Shown here: positions 14,847 to 22,601 of the stretch, piece after piece
Layout: each line of letters starts with the position of its first letter
How positions within the stretch are numbered: position 1 is the stretch's first letter
Source of the DNA: Ignavibacteriaceae bacterium
GTDB taxonomy: Bacteria; Bacteroidota; Ignavibacteria; Ignavibacteriales; Ignavibacteriaceae
Assembly: GCA_025455085.1 (NCBI GenBank)
Contig: JALONF010000002.1
Location: forward strand, 1 to 22,601
DNA length: 22,601 bases
Direction of reading: 5' to 3'
Notes under the pieces: generated by a model
Database searches by the model: none
Told to the model about the DNA's origin: nothing
The model's input: only the letters and a program-made list of their open reading frames with translations
Made by a program: the position numbers and the translations under genes

Positions 14847-17222
14847 ATGAGAATCAGATTATATAGTATACTAATACTTTTTCTTGCCTTCTTACCAATT
14901 GCATTTTTCTATCCTCAGGAGAAAAAGATAGTAATTTTTGCGGAAGCTGATTCATTACCGAGTAATTCCAAAGTGTACATTACAGGTGGTAATGAGGAAC
15001 TTGGTAATTGGTATAAAATGCAAAAAATGAAGAAGCGCTCCTTTAATAATTGGAGTTATAAAATTTATGCTGATACAGGTGACACACTTTATTTCAAATT
15101 CACAAGGGGTGACTGGAGCACTGAAGCAGTGGATTCCAACGAAATGGAGTTCCCAAATTTTATGCATGTGGTCAAAGGTGACACAACATTAAAATTCAAG
15201 ATTACAAAATGGCGGGACCAGGTTCAACAAAAAATAATTTTAACGGAAGAACGAATTAAAAATAAAGGAGGTTTTGTTGAACTATTTGAAGGATGGAAAT
15301 ATAAAATCGGTGACGATTCCTCCTGGGCTGCTCCGGATTATGATGATAATGATTGGGAAAATATTAATCCCAGACTAAAGAAGGAAGATTTTGAGAAATT
15401 AAACTGGACAGGAAACATCTGGTTTCGTAATGAACTCCACGTTGATTCTTCTCTTTGGAATATTGTCTTCGGATTAAACTTTTATTGTACGGGTGCAGCA
15501 GAAGTTTATTTAAACGGAAGACTTCTTTATAAATATGGTGTTGTAGGAACTTCAAAAGAAACTGAGGAAATTTTTCTAGATAGAAATCCAAGACATCTTT
15601 TATTCGATAAAAAGGAAATTCAGGTTCTTGCAGTCAGATATTCTAATCATTCAGCCGATAAAATTGCAAACCGCAATGAACAAGTTGGATTTACAGCTAC
15701 ACTTGGAGATATTGAATTCTTTATATACAATCGCATAAATAATGTCAGAGAACTTTCGATCAGTCAAATGGCATTCGGTGCATTTATACTTGCGTTCGCA
15801 ATAATGCATTTGCTGCTTTTTATTTTTTATCCCAGGGCAAAAGAAAATTTATTTTATTCAGTCTCAATGCTTTCTTTTGCTGTCGTGATTTATACATCTG
15901 TACAAGGCAATTTTGTTAATTCAATAATTACCAGTCTGACTTTATCAACGATCAATTCAGTAGCGGTTCAGATTTCAATGCTCTTTGGTTTACTAACGGT
16001 TTATTCAAGCTCATACGGATGTATCCCAAAGCATGCAAAATACTTTATTATAGCAGGTACATTTTTCGCCGTTCAAACTATTTTCTTTCCTTGGCTTGGA
16101 AATGAATATTTTGATCAAGTTTTTTTCATTTATGCGGGAATAATTACTGCAGAAATAATCAGATCAGTTGTCCGTACTATCAGGCGAAAGAAGGAGTGGA
16201 GCTGGGGCTGGCTTGTTGGAGTAGGATTTATCGTTGCAATCGTGCTTATCGGTTACCAGGTATTAATTCTTACAGATGTAATTACTCAACCGCTTTTCGG
16301 ACTATACCTGGTTTATGTTTATGGATTAGTTTTTCTTGCAATCACGGTTTCAATTAATCTCGCTAAGAAAATGTCTGACACGCACATGGATCTTGAAAAG
16401 CAGTTAGTCCAGGTTAAGGAACTCTCACAAAAAACTATTGAGCAGGAAAGGAAAGTAAAAGAAGAAGAGATTTCAAGAAAGTTACTCGAAGCCGATAATC
16501 AAAGAAAAACAAAAGAACTGGAGGAAGCCAGGAAGCTTCAATTGTCTATGCTGCCGAAGAGTGTTCCGGAAGTTCCTGATCTTGAGATTGCTGTTTACAT
16601 GAAAACAGCCTCAGAAGTTGGCGGAGATTATTATGACTTTAAATACGAAAGGAATGGAACTCTTCTCATTGCTATTGGAGATGCAACCGGGCACGGTATG
16701 AAAGCAGGAACAATGGTCGCAACAATTAAGGGCATCTTCACCGCTGAAAGTACAAATACGGATGTTGTTACATTTCTAAATAAAAGCAATTCGATAATAA
16801 AAGATATGCGGCTTGGAAATATTTATATGGCAATGCTAGTAGCCAAGCTCGAAAAAAATAAAGTAACAATCTCCTCAGCAGGAATGCCGCCAGCTTTGAT
16901 TTACAGAACTAATCACAAAAAGGTTGAGGAAATAAAACTCCAGGCAATACCTCTTGGCGGACCGGCTGATTTTCCTTATCCTGAAAAAGAAACATCTCTT
17001 TCAAAAGGGGATACATTAATCTTAATGTCAGATGGTTTTCCTGAACTTTTTAACGAACAAAAGGAAATACTGGATTATTCAAGAACCAGGCAGATTGTCG
17101 GAGAGATTGGTGATGCATCTGCTTCTGAAACAATAAGAATTTTATTAAAAGAAGTTGAAAAATGGAAGGGTGACGCTAAGCAGGAAGATGATATCACATT
17201 TGTTGTGGTGAAAAAGAAATAG
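14847..17222 (+). CDS. SpoIIE/RsbU-type PP2C phosphatase with CBM20-like and 7TM sensor regions
   Basis: A 791-residue membrane sensor phosphatase. Residues 1-22 are a signal peptide or anchor. Residues about 26-121 resemble a CBM20 starch-binding domain (VYITGGNEELGNW, YFKFTRGDWSTEAVD). About 143-290 look like a jelly-roll extracytoplasmic domain (SSWAAPDYDDNDW, then WFRNELHVD). About 303-505 hold roughly seven membrane helices, as in 7TMR-DISM sensors. A charged coiled coil at about 510-565 leads to the SpoIIE PP2C domain (about 566-790). Metal-site aspartates are visible: D594 in GGDYYD, D612 in GDATGHG, D729 in SDG, and D781-D782 in DDIT. Such phosphatases usually dephosphorylate an anti-sigma-factor antagonist (STAS protein) in a partner-switching module. 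No STAS or RsbW-like kinase gene lies in the window. The CBM20 call is by pattern and less certain than the phosphatase call. Confidence 0.9.
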   Translation: MRIRLYSILILFLAFLPIAFFYPQEKKIVIFAEADSLPSNSKVYITGGNEELGNWYKMQKMKKRSFNNWSYKIYADTGDTLYFKFTRGDWSTEAVDSNEMEFPNFMHVVKGDTTLKFKITKWRDQVQQKIILTEERIKNKGGFVELFEGWKYKIGDDSSWAAPDYDDNDWENINPRLKKEDFEKLNWTGNIWFRNELHVDSSLWNIVFGLNFYCTGAAEVYLNGRLLYKYGVVGTSKETEEIFLDRNPRHLLFDKKEIQVLAVRYSNHSADKIANRNEQVGFTATLGDIEFFIYNRINNVRELSISQMAFGAFILAFAIMHLLLFIFYPRAKENLFYSVSMLSFAVVIYTSVQGNFVNSIITSLTLSTINSVAVQISMLFGLLTVYSSSYGCIPKHAKYFIIAGTFFAVQTIFFPWLGNEYFDQVFFIYAGIITAEIIRSVVRTIRRKKEWSWGWLVGVGFIVAIVLIGYQVLILTDVITQPLFGLYLVYVYGLVFLAITVSINLAKKMSDTHMDLEKQLVQVKELSQKTIEQERKVKEEEISRKLLEADNQRKTKELEEARKLQLSMLPKSVPEVPDLEIAVYMKTASEVGGDYYDFKYERNGTLLIAIGDATGHGMKAGTMVATIKGIFTAESTNTDVVTFLNKSNSIIKDMRLGNIYMAMLVAKLEKNKVTISSAGMPPALIYRTNHKKVEEIKLQAIPLGGPADFPYPEKETSLSKGDTLILMSDGFPELFNEQKEILDYSRTRQIVGEIGDASASETIRILLKEVEKWKGDAKQEDDITFVVVKKK

Positions 17223-17275
17223 CGAAAATTGAAATTATCATAGCATATTCGAAGAAACCTTTGAACTTTTGACCG

Positions 17276-17303
17276 TTGACAGTGTTAAGTAATGTGATAT
17301 AAT
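17276..17303 (+). promoter_or_regulatory. Near-consensus sigma-70-type promoter for the RRM gene
   Basis: TTGACA at 17276-17281 and TATAAT at 17298-17303 are perfect consensus hexamers separated by 16 bases. Transcription would start near 17310, giving a leader of about 100 bases before the GTG at 17409. This is by far the best-looking housekeeping promoter seen in the window, consistent with a highly expressed small gene. Confidence 0.7.
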
Positions 17304-17408
17304 GACATTAAATAGATAATGCATCGTAGCTTGTGATATTCAGGAGTTTTTATATTTTTAGGTGTGGCTTTTGCCATAATGTTGTTTAATCACTATTAGA
17401 GGTCTCTT

Positions 17409-17666
17409 GTGAGCAAAAAACTTTTTGTGGGAAGTCTCCCATGGGCAGTTAATGACGAAGGTTTAAAACAAGCTTTCACTCCGTACGGAAAAGTTGTTTC
17501 TGCCACTGTTGTAGTCGATCGCCGGTCTGGACGTTCTAAGGGATTCGGATTCGTGGAAATGGAAAACGATTCTGAAGCCAAAGCTGCTATCGAAGCACTT
17601 AATGGTTCTGAGCTTAACGGCAGGAACATTGTTGTGAACGAAGCAAAACCAAAGGAAAAAGAATAG
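17409..17666 (+). CDS. Small RRM-domain RNA-binding protein
   Basis: An 85-residue protein made of one RNA recognition motif plus a short charged tail (EAKPKEKE). RNP2 is LFVGSLPW (5-12), with F6 placed to stack on bases. RNP1 is KGFGFVEM (44-51), with F46 and F48. The beta-alpha-beta-beta-alpha-beta order is complete through NGRNIVVNEAK. Bacterial single-RRM proteins of this kind (the Rbp family of cyanobacteria and other phyla) bind single-stranded RNA, and some are cold-induced. The start is GTG, supported by AGAGG at 17398-17402 six bases upstream; there is no ATG alternative at the domain start. It has its own near-consensus promoter and a rho-independent terminator, so it is likely monocistronic. 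Confidence 0.93.
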   Translation: MSKKLFVGSLPWAVNDEGLKQAFTPYGKVVSATVVVDRRSGRSKGFGFVEMENDSEAKAAIEALNGSELNGRNIVVNEAKPKEKE

Positions 17667-17698
17667 GAATAAAATCTATACTGGTGTAATTTATTTGT

Positions 17699-17732
17699 TC
17701 AAGCGCTCACTCTTCGGGCGCTTCTTTATTTT
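17699..17732 (+). terminator. Rho-independent terminator after the RRM gene
   Basis: AAGCGCTC (17701-17708) pairs with GGGCGCTT (17716-17723) around the loop ACTCTTC, with one T-G wobble, and is followed by CTTTATTTT. It sits between the RRM gene and the convergent DUF5686 gene, whose stop overlaps its T-rich end, so it may also act on the minus strand, though the minus-side tail is less U-rich. Confidence 0.75.
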
Positions 17733-20145
17733 AAAACGCAAACGTATTCAAACTAATCACAAAGTTATTGCTACCTCGATAATTTAACTTCCATGCAAAC
17801 TCAAGCTGAAAAGGAATTATCCCCTGCCCCAGACCAAATCCAATTTCGTAAAACGGCTTGTTAAATGTTTTTATTTCAACCGGCAGCAATCCAGCCGACT
17901 CATCTCCGATTTCTGTAACTGCTGAGTTGAAGAATACATTAAGAGTTATTTCCCAATCTTTAAATCCCGGTACTTTCAACAGCTTAAATAATTCATCACG
18001 AAAGTTGTATTCAAGATTCATTGTGGCAACTCTTTCACCAAAGATTTCATTCACTTTCAGAGTCCTGAACGTAAATGATTTTGAAAGCAGGTTTATATTT
18101 CCCGGCAAAGCGTACATATCCTGGTATGGTAAAGCACCAACATTGTACATTCCAAAAAGTTTTACGTTCACAAATGCTGAGCGGAAAGTCCGAGTGAAGT
18201 TATCGATATATAAACGATAAGTTGTAAAATTCAAATCACTGCCAAGCCAATCGTTATTTGAGTGTGTTACTTCTCCTTCGAAAGTAGTGTAGGAACTTCC
18301 GCTGAATGTTCTTCTTCGAAAGTAGCCATCTTCAATATAATCCCTGAAGTCCAGCTTAAAGCCTGCTGTAAGTGCATTAATTGTTGCTTCATAAATACTA
18401 GGATTGGGTGCATACTCTTTATCCTTTCTAAAGAAAGAAAAATCAGTATTGTTCTGTGCGCTTTTATCTTTTCTGTTCAAAAACCCTGCACTTAATGCAA
18501 GCACTGGAAATACTTCACTCTCAAACTTAAAATCAAATCCTGCGGAGTAATAGTAATTCCGAAATTCTTCCTTGTTGAATAAAGCAAGAAGTGATGCCGT
18601 CAGGTCAGCATATTCATCTGAAGACCCGAAAAGAATTTTAATTGTGTTATATGCATTGAGGGTTAATGAGGTGGTCCTGTAATCGCCAAGCAGGTATTCA
18701 AATGAAAAATCTGTTTTGAATCTTTTATCGGAAAACCCATAAGCAAGATCAATATCAGAATTCAGCCGTTGATCAAAATAATCTGAAAAATAAAATCCGA
18801 GTCTTGGGGTGAAGCCTTCTACCCTGTTAAATCTCCAGAAGTTGAGTGTTCCATTAATTGAAAAGTTCTCTGAAAAGTAAGTACGGGTGCTTACCCACGA
18901 AAACTGATCCCAGAAAGAAAAAGGCAGCTTCTGTAGACTATCGATTCTTTCATAAGCTGTGGTTTCTTCGTTAGTGTTGGGTATTGTTTGAGTTGTTGTC
19001 CAGTAAAGTGAATCTTTTTTATCGGCATCAGGAAGCACAGTAACTATTGCTTTGTTAAAAATATCATCGCTCAGATCAGGATTGATTTTGTAGTCATAGA
19101 GAATTGTATTCAATTCAAAACCAAAATCAACCAGACCAAGAACATTTCCTTTCGCAAAAAGTCTGTAATCAACCGGCATATAAATATCATCGTAGTTTGT
19201 AAATTGCTGGAAGATACTTATCGTGTCAAATATTCCTCCGACATTTGCTGAGCGGTTAAGTTCAAGATCAACCTGGATAAGTTCGTAAGTGCTGTCGTTT
19301 ATAAAAATGTTTCCCTGGAATCCCGGATCGTCTGGATTTTCAACTCTGAAAAAAAGCTTATAAACCTTCCGGTCGTTCTTCATCACCATACCGTCAATGT
19401 AGTAGTAGTAATAATCAAGAGCATCATCGGCAATTGGACCGGGCAATCTTCCGCCGAAGAATCTTATATCATCTTCATAAAAATTTTGAATGAGTCTTCC
19501 ACCGGTAAGTATGTTTATCGTCGGCGGAAAGTTGGCACTTTGTTTTCGTGCAATTATCGTTTCTTTAAACTGATCCGGTTTTTTAAAATATCCCTTGCTC
19601 TGGTTTTCAAGTATACCTGTGATTTTAAGTTCAGCAGAATCTGATTCCGTCCCAACTCCGGCAGAAACAGTTCTTCCTCTTGCACTGATTTCATCAGTAG
19701 TTCTGATCAGTCCTTTTGTATAGGCCTCAAACTCATAACTGTTAAGCTTTGAATTTCTTTCATTCTTTTTTTGAATGGCTTTACGGATAATTTCCAGGGC
19801 AGGGTTTTCTCCCGGTTTAATAATAATGTCTGGCAGAACAATTTCTGTTTTTCTTAGAGAAAGATCTATTCCAAAAATATTTTTGTTCAGCTCAACTTTT
19901 ATGGTATCAGAATAATAACCAATGTAGGAAGCAGCCAGTGAATAAGTGCCGGATGTAAGTTTAATTTCATAGTCGCCATTCGTGTTTGCAGCAGTGCCAA
20001 GTGTTGTATTAATAATCCTAACATTAGAATATGGAAGAGCTTCGCCCGATTGGGCATCAGTAATCTTGCCTGCTATTGTAAAAGTTTGTGAAAACGTATT
20101 AATAGAAATCAGAAATACTGCTAAAAGAAAGTGGACGATATTCAT
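17731..20145 (-). CDS. CarboxypepD_reg-like / DUF5686 outer-membrane protein
   Basis: An 804-residue protein. The start chosen is ATG 20145, which opens a signal peptide (MNIVHFLLAVFLISINTFSQ, residues 1-20); an in-frame TTG nine codons upstream is less likely. Residues about 21-100 are a carboxypeptidase-regulatory-like beta-sandwich (IAGKITDAQSGEALPYSNVR, then TNGDYEIKLTSGTYSLAASY), the plug-adjacent fold common in Bacteroidota surface proteins. The rest matches the DUF5686 pattern (NPALEIIRKAIQKKNER, SYEFEAYTKGLIR, then many amphipathic strands) and ends FVISLNTFAF, an aromatic C-terminus typical of outer-membrane barrels. It lacks a TonB box and TonB-receptor plug, so it is not a SusC-type receptor. 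The gene is convergent with the RRM gene and divergent from the LolA-like gene. Substrate and role are unknown. Confidence 0.85.
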   Translation of the reverse strand: MNIVHFLLAVFLISINTFSQTFTIAGKITDAQSGEALPYSNVRIINTTLGTAANTNGDYEIKLTSGTYSLAASYIGYYSDTIKVELNKNIFGIDLSLRKTEIVLPDIIIKPGENPALEIIRKAIQKKNERNSKLNSYEFEAYTKGLIRTTDEISARGRTVSAGVGTESDSAELKITGILENQSKGYFKKPDQFKETIIARKQSANFPPTINILTGGRLIQNFYEDDIRFFGGRLPGPIADDALDYYYYYIDGMVMKNDRKVYKLFFRVENPDDPGFQGNIFINDSTYELIQVDLELNRSANVGGIFDTISIFQQFTNYDDIYMPVDYRLFAKGNVLGLVDFGFELNTILYDYKINPDLSDDIFNKAIVTVLPDADKKDSLYWTTTQTIPNTNEETTAYERIDSLQKLPFSFWDQFSWVSTRTYFSENFSINGTLNFWRFNRVEGFTPRLGFYFSDYFDQRLNSDIDLAYGFSDKRFKTDFSFEYLLGDYRTTSLTLNAYNTIKILFGSSDEYADLTASLLALFNKEEFRNYYYSAGFDFKFESEVFPVLALSAGFLNRKDKSAQNNTDFSFFRKDKEYAPNPSIYEATINALTAGFKLDFRDYIEDGYFRRRTFSGSSYTTFEGEVTHSNNDWLGSDLNFTTYRLYIDNFTRTFRSAFVNVKLFGMYNVGALPYQDMYALPGNINLLSKSFTFRTLKVNEIFGERVATMNLEYNFRDELFKLLKVPGFKDWEITLNVFFNSAVTEIGDESAGLLPVEIKTFNKPFYEIGFGLGQGIIPFQLEFAWKLNYRGSNNFVISLNTFAF

Positions 20146-20221
20146 AAAAAATTGATTGTTATGGTTAGTCAAAAGTACTTAAAAGCTTAATTAGTATTAA
20201 GAGAAAATAATTGGTGTTATA

Positions 20222-20251
20222 ATTGTACAGGCAATCTTTTTATCTTAACAA
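20222..20251 (-). promoter_or_regulatory. Possible promoter for the DUF5686 gene
   Basis: On the minus strand TTGTTA (20251-20246) is followed after 18 bases by TACAAT (20227-20222), a fair match to a housekeeping promoter, with about 70 bases of leader before ATG 20145. It lies in the 132-base divergent gap shared with the LolA-like gene. Only the match to consensus supports it. Confidence 0.3.
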
Positions 20252-20277
20252 AGAAGAAAAATTAAACTTTTTCCAAT

Positions 20278-21012
20278 ATGAATTATAAAAACAGATTTTT
20301 ATTTACCTGCATTATTTTACTTACTGGTATCCTCTATCCGCAGAATGACGGTTTAACTGAAACCGACCCCGTAAACATAACTGCAATGGCTGTTATAAAT
20401 AAGTATATCTATGCAATCGGCGGAATAGATAAGTTTAAGAGTGTCATGGATAGAACAACGGTTATGTCCGGAACTGCAATGGGCCAGCCAATTGACATAA
20501 CAATTAAGCAAAAGTATCCTGATAAACTTTTCCAGGAATTAAGGGCTGGTGAAGTGACTCAGATTATTTATTACAGCGGCGGCAAAGGAATGATAGTACT
20601 TGGAAATGAGAAAACTGAAATTGAAAAGAAGGAACTCGAAAGACTGATGATGGATGCAACAATGCAGCTTCTGCTTAGTCCGGATAGTTTTGGTGTTGCT
20701 TCTGAATATTTAGGTGAAGAGTGCATAGACAGTGTTGATTGCTTTACTATTAAGCTTATTCTGCCTTCAGGCATTCGCTGGTTTCAGTACTATGATGTTG
20801 AAACAGGACTGAAGTTTAAAGAGACCAAAGAAATTCAAACCAAGCAAGGTTTATTTGATCAGGAAACTTATTTCTCTGACTATCGCGAGGTGAGCGGATT
20901 AAAATTTCCCTTCACCATTAAACAATATTTCGGCTTGCAGGAAATTGAACTGACTGTTACCAGAATAGAAATTAACACAGGCTTAGATGATAGTGTTTTT
21001 GAGTTGCCATAA
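20278..21012 (+). CDS. LolA-like periplasmic protein
   Basis: A 244-residue secreted protein with an N-terminal signal peptide (MNYKNRFLFTCIILLTGILYPQ). It contains C11, but that lies within the hydrophobic core and is not in a lipobox, so a soluble periplasmic protein is more likely than a lipoprotein. The body has the repeating strand pattern of outer-membrane lipoprotein-sorting proteins: YIYAIGGIDKFKSV, IKQKYPDKLFQEL, VASEYLGEECIDSVDCFTI, RWFQYYDVETGLKFKETKE and YFSDYREVSGLKFPFTIKQY. Similar modules occur alone or fused to M16-type peptidases in Bacteroidota and Ignavibacteria. The two cysteines at 147 and 153 (ECIDSVDC) could form a disulfide. It may chaperone a lipid or lipoprotein; the specific cargo is unknown. 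It is divergent from the DUF5686 gene, with about 130 bases between the starts. Confidence 0.75.
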   Translation: MNYKNRFLFTCIILLTGILYPQNDGLTETDPVNITAMAVINKYIYAIGGIDKFKSVMDRTTVMSGTAMGQPIDITIKQKYPDKLFQELRAGEVTQIIYYSGGKGMIVLGNEKTEIEKKELERLMMDATMQLLLSPDSFGVASEYLGEECIDSVDCFTIKLILPSGIRWFQYYDVETGLKFKETKEIQTKQGLFDQETYFSDYREVSGLKFPFTIKQYFGLQEIELTVTRIEINTGLDDSVFELP

Positions 21013-21058
21013 TTTTGTCCAATCAGCATCTATGTTGACATACTTTTTATCCACGAGT

Positions 21059-21152
21059 TGTCATTCCCACGAACCTGCCTGCGGTAGGCAGGAGTGGAGA
21101 TCCACCATATCTACTTATAATAGAATGGATTCCTGTCTTCACAGGAATGACA
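21059..21152. repeat. Composite palindromic intergenic repeat (REP/MITE-like)
   Basis: A 94-base element bounded by TGTCATTCC (21059-21067) and its exact inverse GGAATGACA (21144-21152). Inside are a seven-pair hairpin, CCTGCCT/AGGCAGG (21074-21092), a small GTGG/CCAC hairpin (from 21094), and an eight-pair hairpin, ATTCCTGT/ACAGGAAT with loop CTTC (21129-21148). The ends resemble the widespread GTCATTCCC-type intergenic repeats of bacteria. It lies between the LolA-like and HAD genes and ends just before the HAD start. No coding capacity. Confidence 0.75.
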
Positions 21153-21171
21153 TTTGAGTAAAATTAATTCA

Positions 21172-21786
21172 ATGAAAGTAAAAAAATACGCAGCAATGGT
21201 TTTTGATTTAGGCAAAGTTCTAATACCTTTTGATTACGCGCCTGCTATTAATAAGCTGAACCAGATTGAAAATGGATTGGGAAATAGGTTTAGTGATTTC
21301 TATAAATCCAATTACTATTTCCACCGTGATTTTGAAAGAGGTAAGATTTCCGAATCTGAATTTGTAACCAGAATGCTTGAAGTAATTGATCATAAAATTG
21401 ATGCTGAGACATTTAAGAAATATTATGCTGATATTTTTTCTCTGAATGAAGATGTCATTTCGTTGCTTCCGGTTCTGAAAAAGAATTATAAGCTTTTTTT
21501 ACTTTCCAATACTGACTCCATTCATCAGAAATACGGCTGGCAGAAGTATGAATTTTTAAAATATTTTGATGAGCTTATTCTATCTCACGAAGTTGGTTCA
21601 GTCAAACCGGAGGAAAAAATTTACCGTAAAGTTGAAGAAGCTTCAGGTTTTCCTTCCGAGGAACATTTTTATACTGATGATATTCAGGAATATGTTGATT
21701 CAGCAATAAAGCTGGGATGGGATGCGGTTCAGTTTGTTGATTATAACCAGCTAATAATTGATCTTAAAAACAGGGACATATTTTAG
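21172..21786 (+). CDS. HAD-superfamily hydrolase (subfamily IA, YihX-like)
   Basis: A 204-residue cytoplasmic hydrolase with a small alpha-helical cap inserted after motif I. Motif I is VFDLGKVL (10-17) with nucleophile D12; the usual second aspartate is G14, as in the DLG form found in YihX-type sugar phosphatases. Motif II is LSNTD (111-115), motif III K145 in VKPEE, and motif IV D169-D170 in YTDDIQEYVDSA. The start is ATG 21172; an in-frame TTG at 21154 sits at the edge of the upstream repeat and would add six residues outside the fold. Members usually hydrolyse phosphate esters, often sugar phosphates. The G14 change can alter the acid/base step, so activity is likely but not certain. The gene stands alone between two intergenic repeats. 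Confidence 0.88.
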   Translation: MKVKKYAAMVFDLGKVLIPFDYAPAINKLNQIENGLGNRFSDFYKSNYYFHRDFERGKISESEFVTRMLEVIDHKIDAETFKKYYADIFSLNEDVISLLPVLKKNYKLFLLSNTDSIHQKYGWQKYEFLKYFDELILSHEVGSVKPEEKIYRKVEEASGFPSEEHFYTDDIQEYVDSAIKLGWDAVQFVDYNQLIIDLKNRDIF

Positions 21787-21916
21787 TTTTTTGTTAGTTA
21801 GTTTTTAGTTATAGTTAATCAGTCTCTGGTTATAGTTTTGTGGTAAACGCTAAACAATAGGATTCCAATAACAAAAGTCTAAGAAACCAAAACCAATAAC
21901 TAATCAACTAATAACT
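21787..21916. repeat. Degenerate TTAGTTA-type inverted repeat region
   Basis: The left part (21792-21840) is rich in GTTAGTT and AGTTATAG units, and the right part (21880-21916) holds their rough inverse (CCAATAACTAATCAACTAAT). Together they form an imperfect AT-rich inverted repeat filling the gap between the HAD and NRDE genes. It may be a worn mobile or REP-like element or a simple low-complexity tract. Confidence 0.35.
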
Positions 21917-21918
21917 GT

Positions 21919-22601
21919 ATGTGTTTAATAGTTTTCGCAAATAACGCTCATCCTAAATACAAGCTGGTCTTTGCTGCAAACCGGGATGAGTTTTATAATC
22001 GCCCAAGCGAGCAGGCAGATTATTGGACAGAACATCCCGATCTTCTCGCTGGAAAAGATCTGCAGGCCTACGGGACGTGGATGGGTATAACAAGACAAGG
22101 AAGATTCGCAGCTATTACGAACTTCAGAGATTTGAAGAACCACAGAAGTGATGCACCTTCCCGCGGAAATCTGCCACTTGATTTTTTAATTGATGATATT
22201 TCACCAGAAGAATATTACAACAAATTAAAACCAACTTTACAAGACTTCAACGGTTTTAATCTTATTCTCGGTTCCGTTGATGAACTTTTCTATTTCTCCA
22301 ATAAAACTGAAGGGCTGCAGAAACTTGAGGTTGGCGTTCACGGAATCAGCAATGCACTACTAGATACTCCATGGCCAAAAGTTGAAAGAAGTAAACGACA
22401 TCTTCAAAGTTTAATTCGGCAGGAAGATATTAATGCCTGGGAAGTTATTGCAATACTTAAGGATACCTCAATTGCTAAAGATGAAGAACTCCCGGATACA
22501 GGAGTAGGTCTGGATTTGGAAAGAATGCTCTCGCCTGTTTTCATCAAATCAGAAAAGTACGGAACAAGATGCTCTTCAGTTGTTATGGTTGATAGTGATA
22601 A
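21919..22601 (+). CDS. NRDE (TANGO2) family protein, 3-prime truncated by the window
   Basis: A frame open from ATG 21919 to the window end (227 complete codons, no stop). It matches the NRDE/TANGO2 family: MCLIVFANN at the start, AANRDEFYNRP (19-29, the family signature), LLAGKDLQAYGTWMGIT, GRFAAITNFRD, then SRGNLPLDFLI, FNGFNLILGS and HGISNALLDTPWPKVERSK. Cys2 directly after the initiator Met fits the Ntn-hydrolase-like nucleophile position of the family once Met is removed. The human relative TANGO2 is linked to Golgi and mitochondrial homeostasis; the bacterial role is unknown to me. No signal peptide. Relatives are usually somewhat longer, so only the C-terminal end should be missing. 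Confidence 0.92.
   Translation, partial: MCLIVFANNAHPKYKLVFAANRDEFYNRPSEQADYWTEHPDLLAGKDLQAYGTWMGITRQGRFAAITNFRDLKNHRSDAPSRGNLPLDFLIDDISPEEYYNKLKPTLQDFNGFNLILGSVDELFYFSNKTEGLQKLEVGVHGISNALLDTPWPKVERSKRHLQSLIRQEDINAWEVIAILKDTSIAKDEELPDTGVGLDLERMLSPVFIKSEKYGTRCSSVVMVDSD

Noticed and set aside
17319..17336. Five-codon upstream frame (MHRSL) in the RRM leader
   Set aside because: It has no ribosome site and such short frames are expected by chance.
21154..21171. TTG start for the HAD hydrolase
   Set aside because: It abuts the palindromic repeat and adds residues outside the HAD fold; ATG 21172 is preferred.
21181..21230. Missing second aspartate in HAD motif I as a sign of inactivity
   Set aside because: The FDLG form is normal in YihX-type HAD phosphatases and the other motifs are intact.
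1..22601. tRNA, rRNA, CRISPR arrays or insertion sequences
   Set aside because: No cloverleaf T-loop pattern, rRNA segment, regularly spaced direct repeats or transposase frame was seen on either strand.

Overview
The window is AT-rich, gene-dense bacterial DNA. Its gene families point to the Bacteroidota/Chlorobiota side of the FCB group, most likely an Ignavibacteria-like genome. The evidence is the mix of a DUF5916 outer-membrane protein with a CBM9-like domain, a CarboxypepD_reg/DUF5686 outer-membrane protein, a Bacteroidota-style TonB protein, a GxxExxY protein and SpoIIE phosphatases with 7TM sensors. Most starts have weak or no Shine-Dalgarno sequence. This assignment is inferred from family content only.

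Layout. 1-2627 (minus): an apparent operon of a SpoIID/LytB-domain protein, a GT4 glycosyltransferase and the start of a further gene cut by the window edge. 2779-4199 (plus): arginase translationally coupled to a six-helix membrane protein. 4260-6904 (minus): a TonB-domain protein, a GTG-started ECF sigma factor and a second membrane protein. The TonB protein and the last protein share a near-identical N-terminal domain that resembles RskA-type anti-sigma domains. 7294-9909 (plus): alanyl-tRNA synthetase. 9911-10406: a GxxExxY gene broken by one in-frame TGA and bracketed by inverted repeats built from CACTAAG-like units, filling the whole alaS-radA gap. 10408-11757: radA. 11973-14651: the DUF5916 outer-membrane protein. 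14847-17222: a CBM20-like / 7TM / SpoIIE phosphatase. 17409-17666: a small RRM RNA-binding protein with a near-consensus promoter and a leader of about 100 nt. 17731-20145 (minus): the DUF5686 outer-membrane protein. 20278-21012: a LolA-like periplasmic protein. 21059-21152: a palindromic intergenic repeat. 21172-21786: a HAD hydrolase. 21919 to the end: a TANGO2/NRDE protein cut by the window edge.

How the genes work together. The clearest functional unit is 4260-6904. A sigma factor sits between two proteins that may both bind it, one of which also carries a TonB C-terminal domain. A 16-bp motif (14 of 16 identical) lies upstream of both the TonB-domain gene and the sigma gene and could be an autoregulatory promoter element. 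This looks like a variant of cell-surface signalling in which the energy transducer is itself an anti-sigma-like protein. It is the best candidate here for an undescribed system. The GxxExxY element is the best candidate for a small mobile or repeat-associated unit. No tRNA, rRNA, CRISPR array or recognised insertion sequence was seen.
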